DNA from: Treponema sp.
Lineage (GTDB): Bacteria; Spirochaetota; Spirochaetia; Treponematales; Breznakiellaceae
Direction of reading: 5' to 3'
DNA: 14,643 bases
Assembly (NCBI GenBank): GCA_031256115.1
Contig: JAIRRF010000229.1
Location: 1 to 14,643 of the forward strand
Each line of letters starts with the position of its first letter. Position 1 is the first letter of the stretch. Below are positions 14,468 to 14,643 of this stretch, in pieces. A model generated the notes under the pieces. The model was not told the DNA's origin. It was given only the letters and a program-made list of their open reading frames with translations, and did no database searches. A program made the translations under genes and the position numbers.

Positions 14468-14496
14468 AGTATAAACCACATCTTGTATTATATTAA
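14468..14496 (-). promoter_or_regulatory. Putative promoter of the CapA-like gene
   Basis: On the minus strand, TTAATA (plus-strand 14491-14496) and TATACT (14468-14473) are 17 bp apart, 4/6 and 5/6 matches to sigma70. It would give a leader of about 25 nt. The surrounding 105 bp also has to hold the promoter of the divergent gene. Confidence 0.45.
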
Positions 14497-14540
14497 GCAT
14501 CCATATTGAATGCCGGGAGAATATATTTAAAAATATTAAT

Positions 14541-14643
14541 ATGGGGAAGCTGCTGGTTTTTATCCTGCTGGGATTATACAGCCTCCAGGGATGGGCCGAA
14601 GGAGCTGTTTCACAGGCGGGTGGCACCGGCGAAAACAAAGACA
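14541..14643 (+). CDS. Secreted protein, 5' end only
   Basis: From ATG at 14541 the frame is open to the window end, 34 residues. It starts with a typical signal peptide, GKLLVFILLGLYSLQGWA, with a likely cleavage after GWA; a small polar Gly/Ala/Gln-rich stretch follows. No lipobox cysteine is seen. The gene diverges from the CapA-like lipoprotein gene with about 105 bp between the starts. The ribosome-binding site is weak: GGGAG at 14515-14519 is too far from this ATG, and the frame upstream is open for some codons, so a different start is possible. Product type beyond export cannot be judged. Confidence 0.55.
   Translation, partial: MGKLLVFILLGLYSLQGWAEGAVSQAGGTGENKD

Noticed and set aside
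14432..14638. Minus-strand 68-residue ORF at the right edge
   Set aside because: It covers the divergent promoter region and the start of a signal-peptide gene on the plus strand; it has no coding character.

Overview
The window looks like a chromosomal segment of a treponeme-like spirochaete of intermediate G+C, possibly a gut lineage. The main evidence is a class I (archaeal-type) lysyl-tRNA synthetase, which is characteristic of spirochaetes among bacteria. Supporting signs are a TPR protein of a kind I associate with treponemes, an FMN-carrying Rnf complex, a relaxed lipobox and a dCache chemoreceptor. The species assignment is inference.

Left edge (1-875): a very AT-rich partial gene of unknown function, then about 450 bp with no intact gene. 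This stretch holds a short GCG-rich repeat-like motif, a possible antitoxin tail remnant and the promoter of the next operon. It looks like a patch of acquired or decayed DNA. Next (876-3662) come rnfG-rnfE-rnfA-rnfB, each overlapping the next by 4 nt. They encode the flavin-binding, membrane and iron-sulfur subunits of a ferredoxin:NAD+ oxidoreductase ion pump. The usual first genes, rnfC and rnfD, are absent; a good promoter sits directly before rnfG, so the complex must be split between loci. A convergent FucP-type MFS transporter (3670-4884) follows.

Middle (4885-7935): a dCache methyl-accepting chemotaxis protein, then a divergent member of the leucyl/phenylalanyl-tRNA-protein transferase (Aat) family. 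This pair is bracketed by two 30-nt near-perfect palindromes that share a 22-nt core in opposite orientation.

Right part, all on the minus strand and read from high to low coordinates: a CapA-type metallophosphoesterase lipoprotein (14435-13245); then an operon of class I lysS, a small exported protein and a short cutC (13156-10349); a 160-bp MITE-like inverted-repeat element that fills the gap after cutC; a divergent uracil-DNA glycosylase superfamily protein; and a membrane-anchored TPR protein ending in an apparently inactivated Mrr-like nuclease domain. At the far right edge the 5' end of a divergent secreted-protein gene starts on the plus strand. No tRNA, rRNA or CRISPR array was seen. 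The most unusual points are the 160-bp element with its strand-biased pairing, the paired palindromes, the split rnf locus, the TPR/Mrr-like fusion and the divergent Aat.
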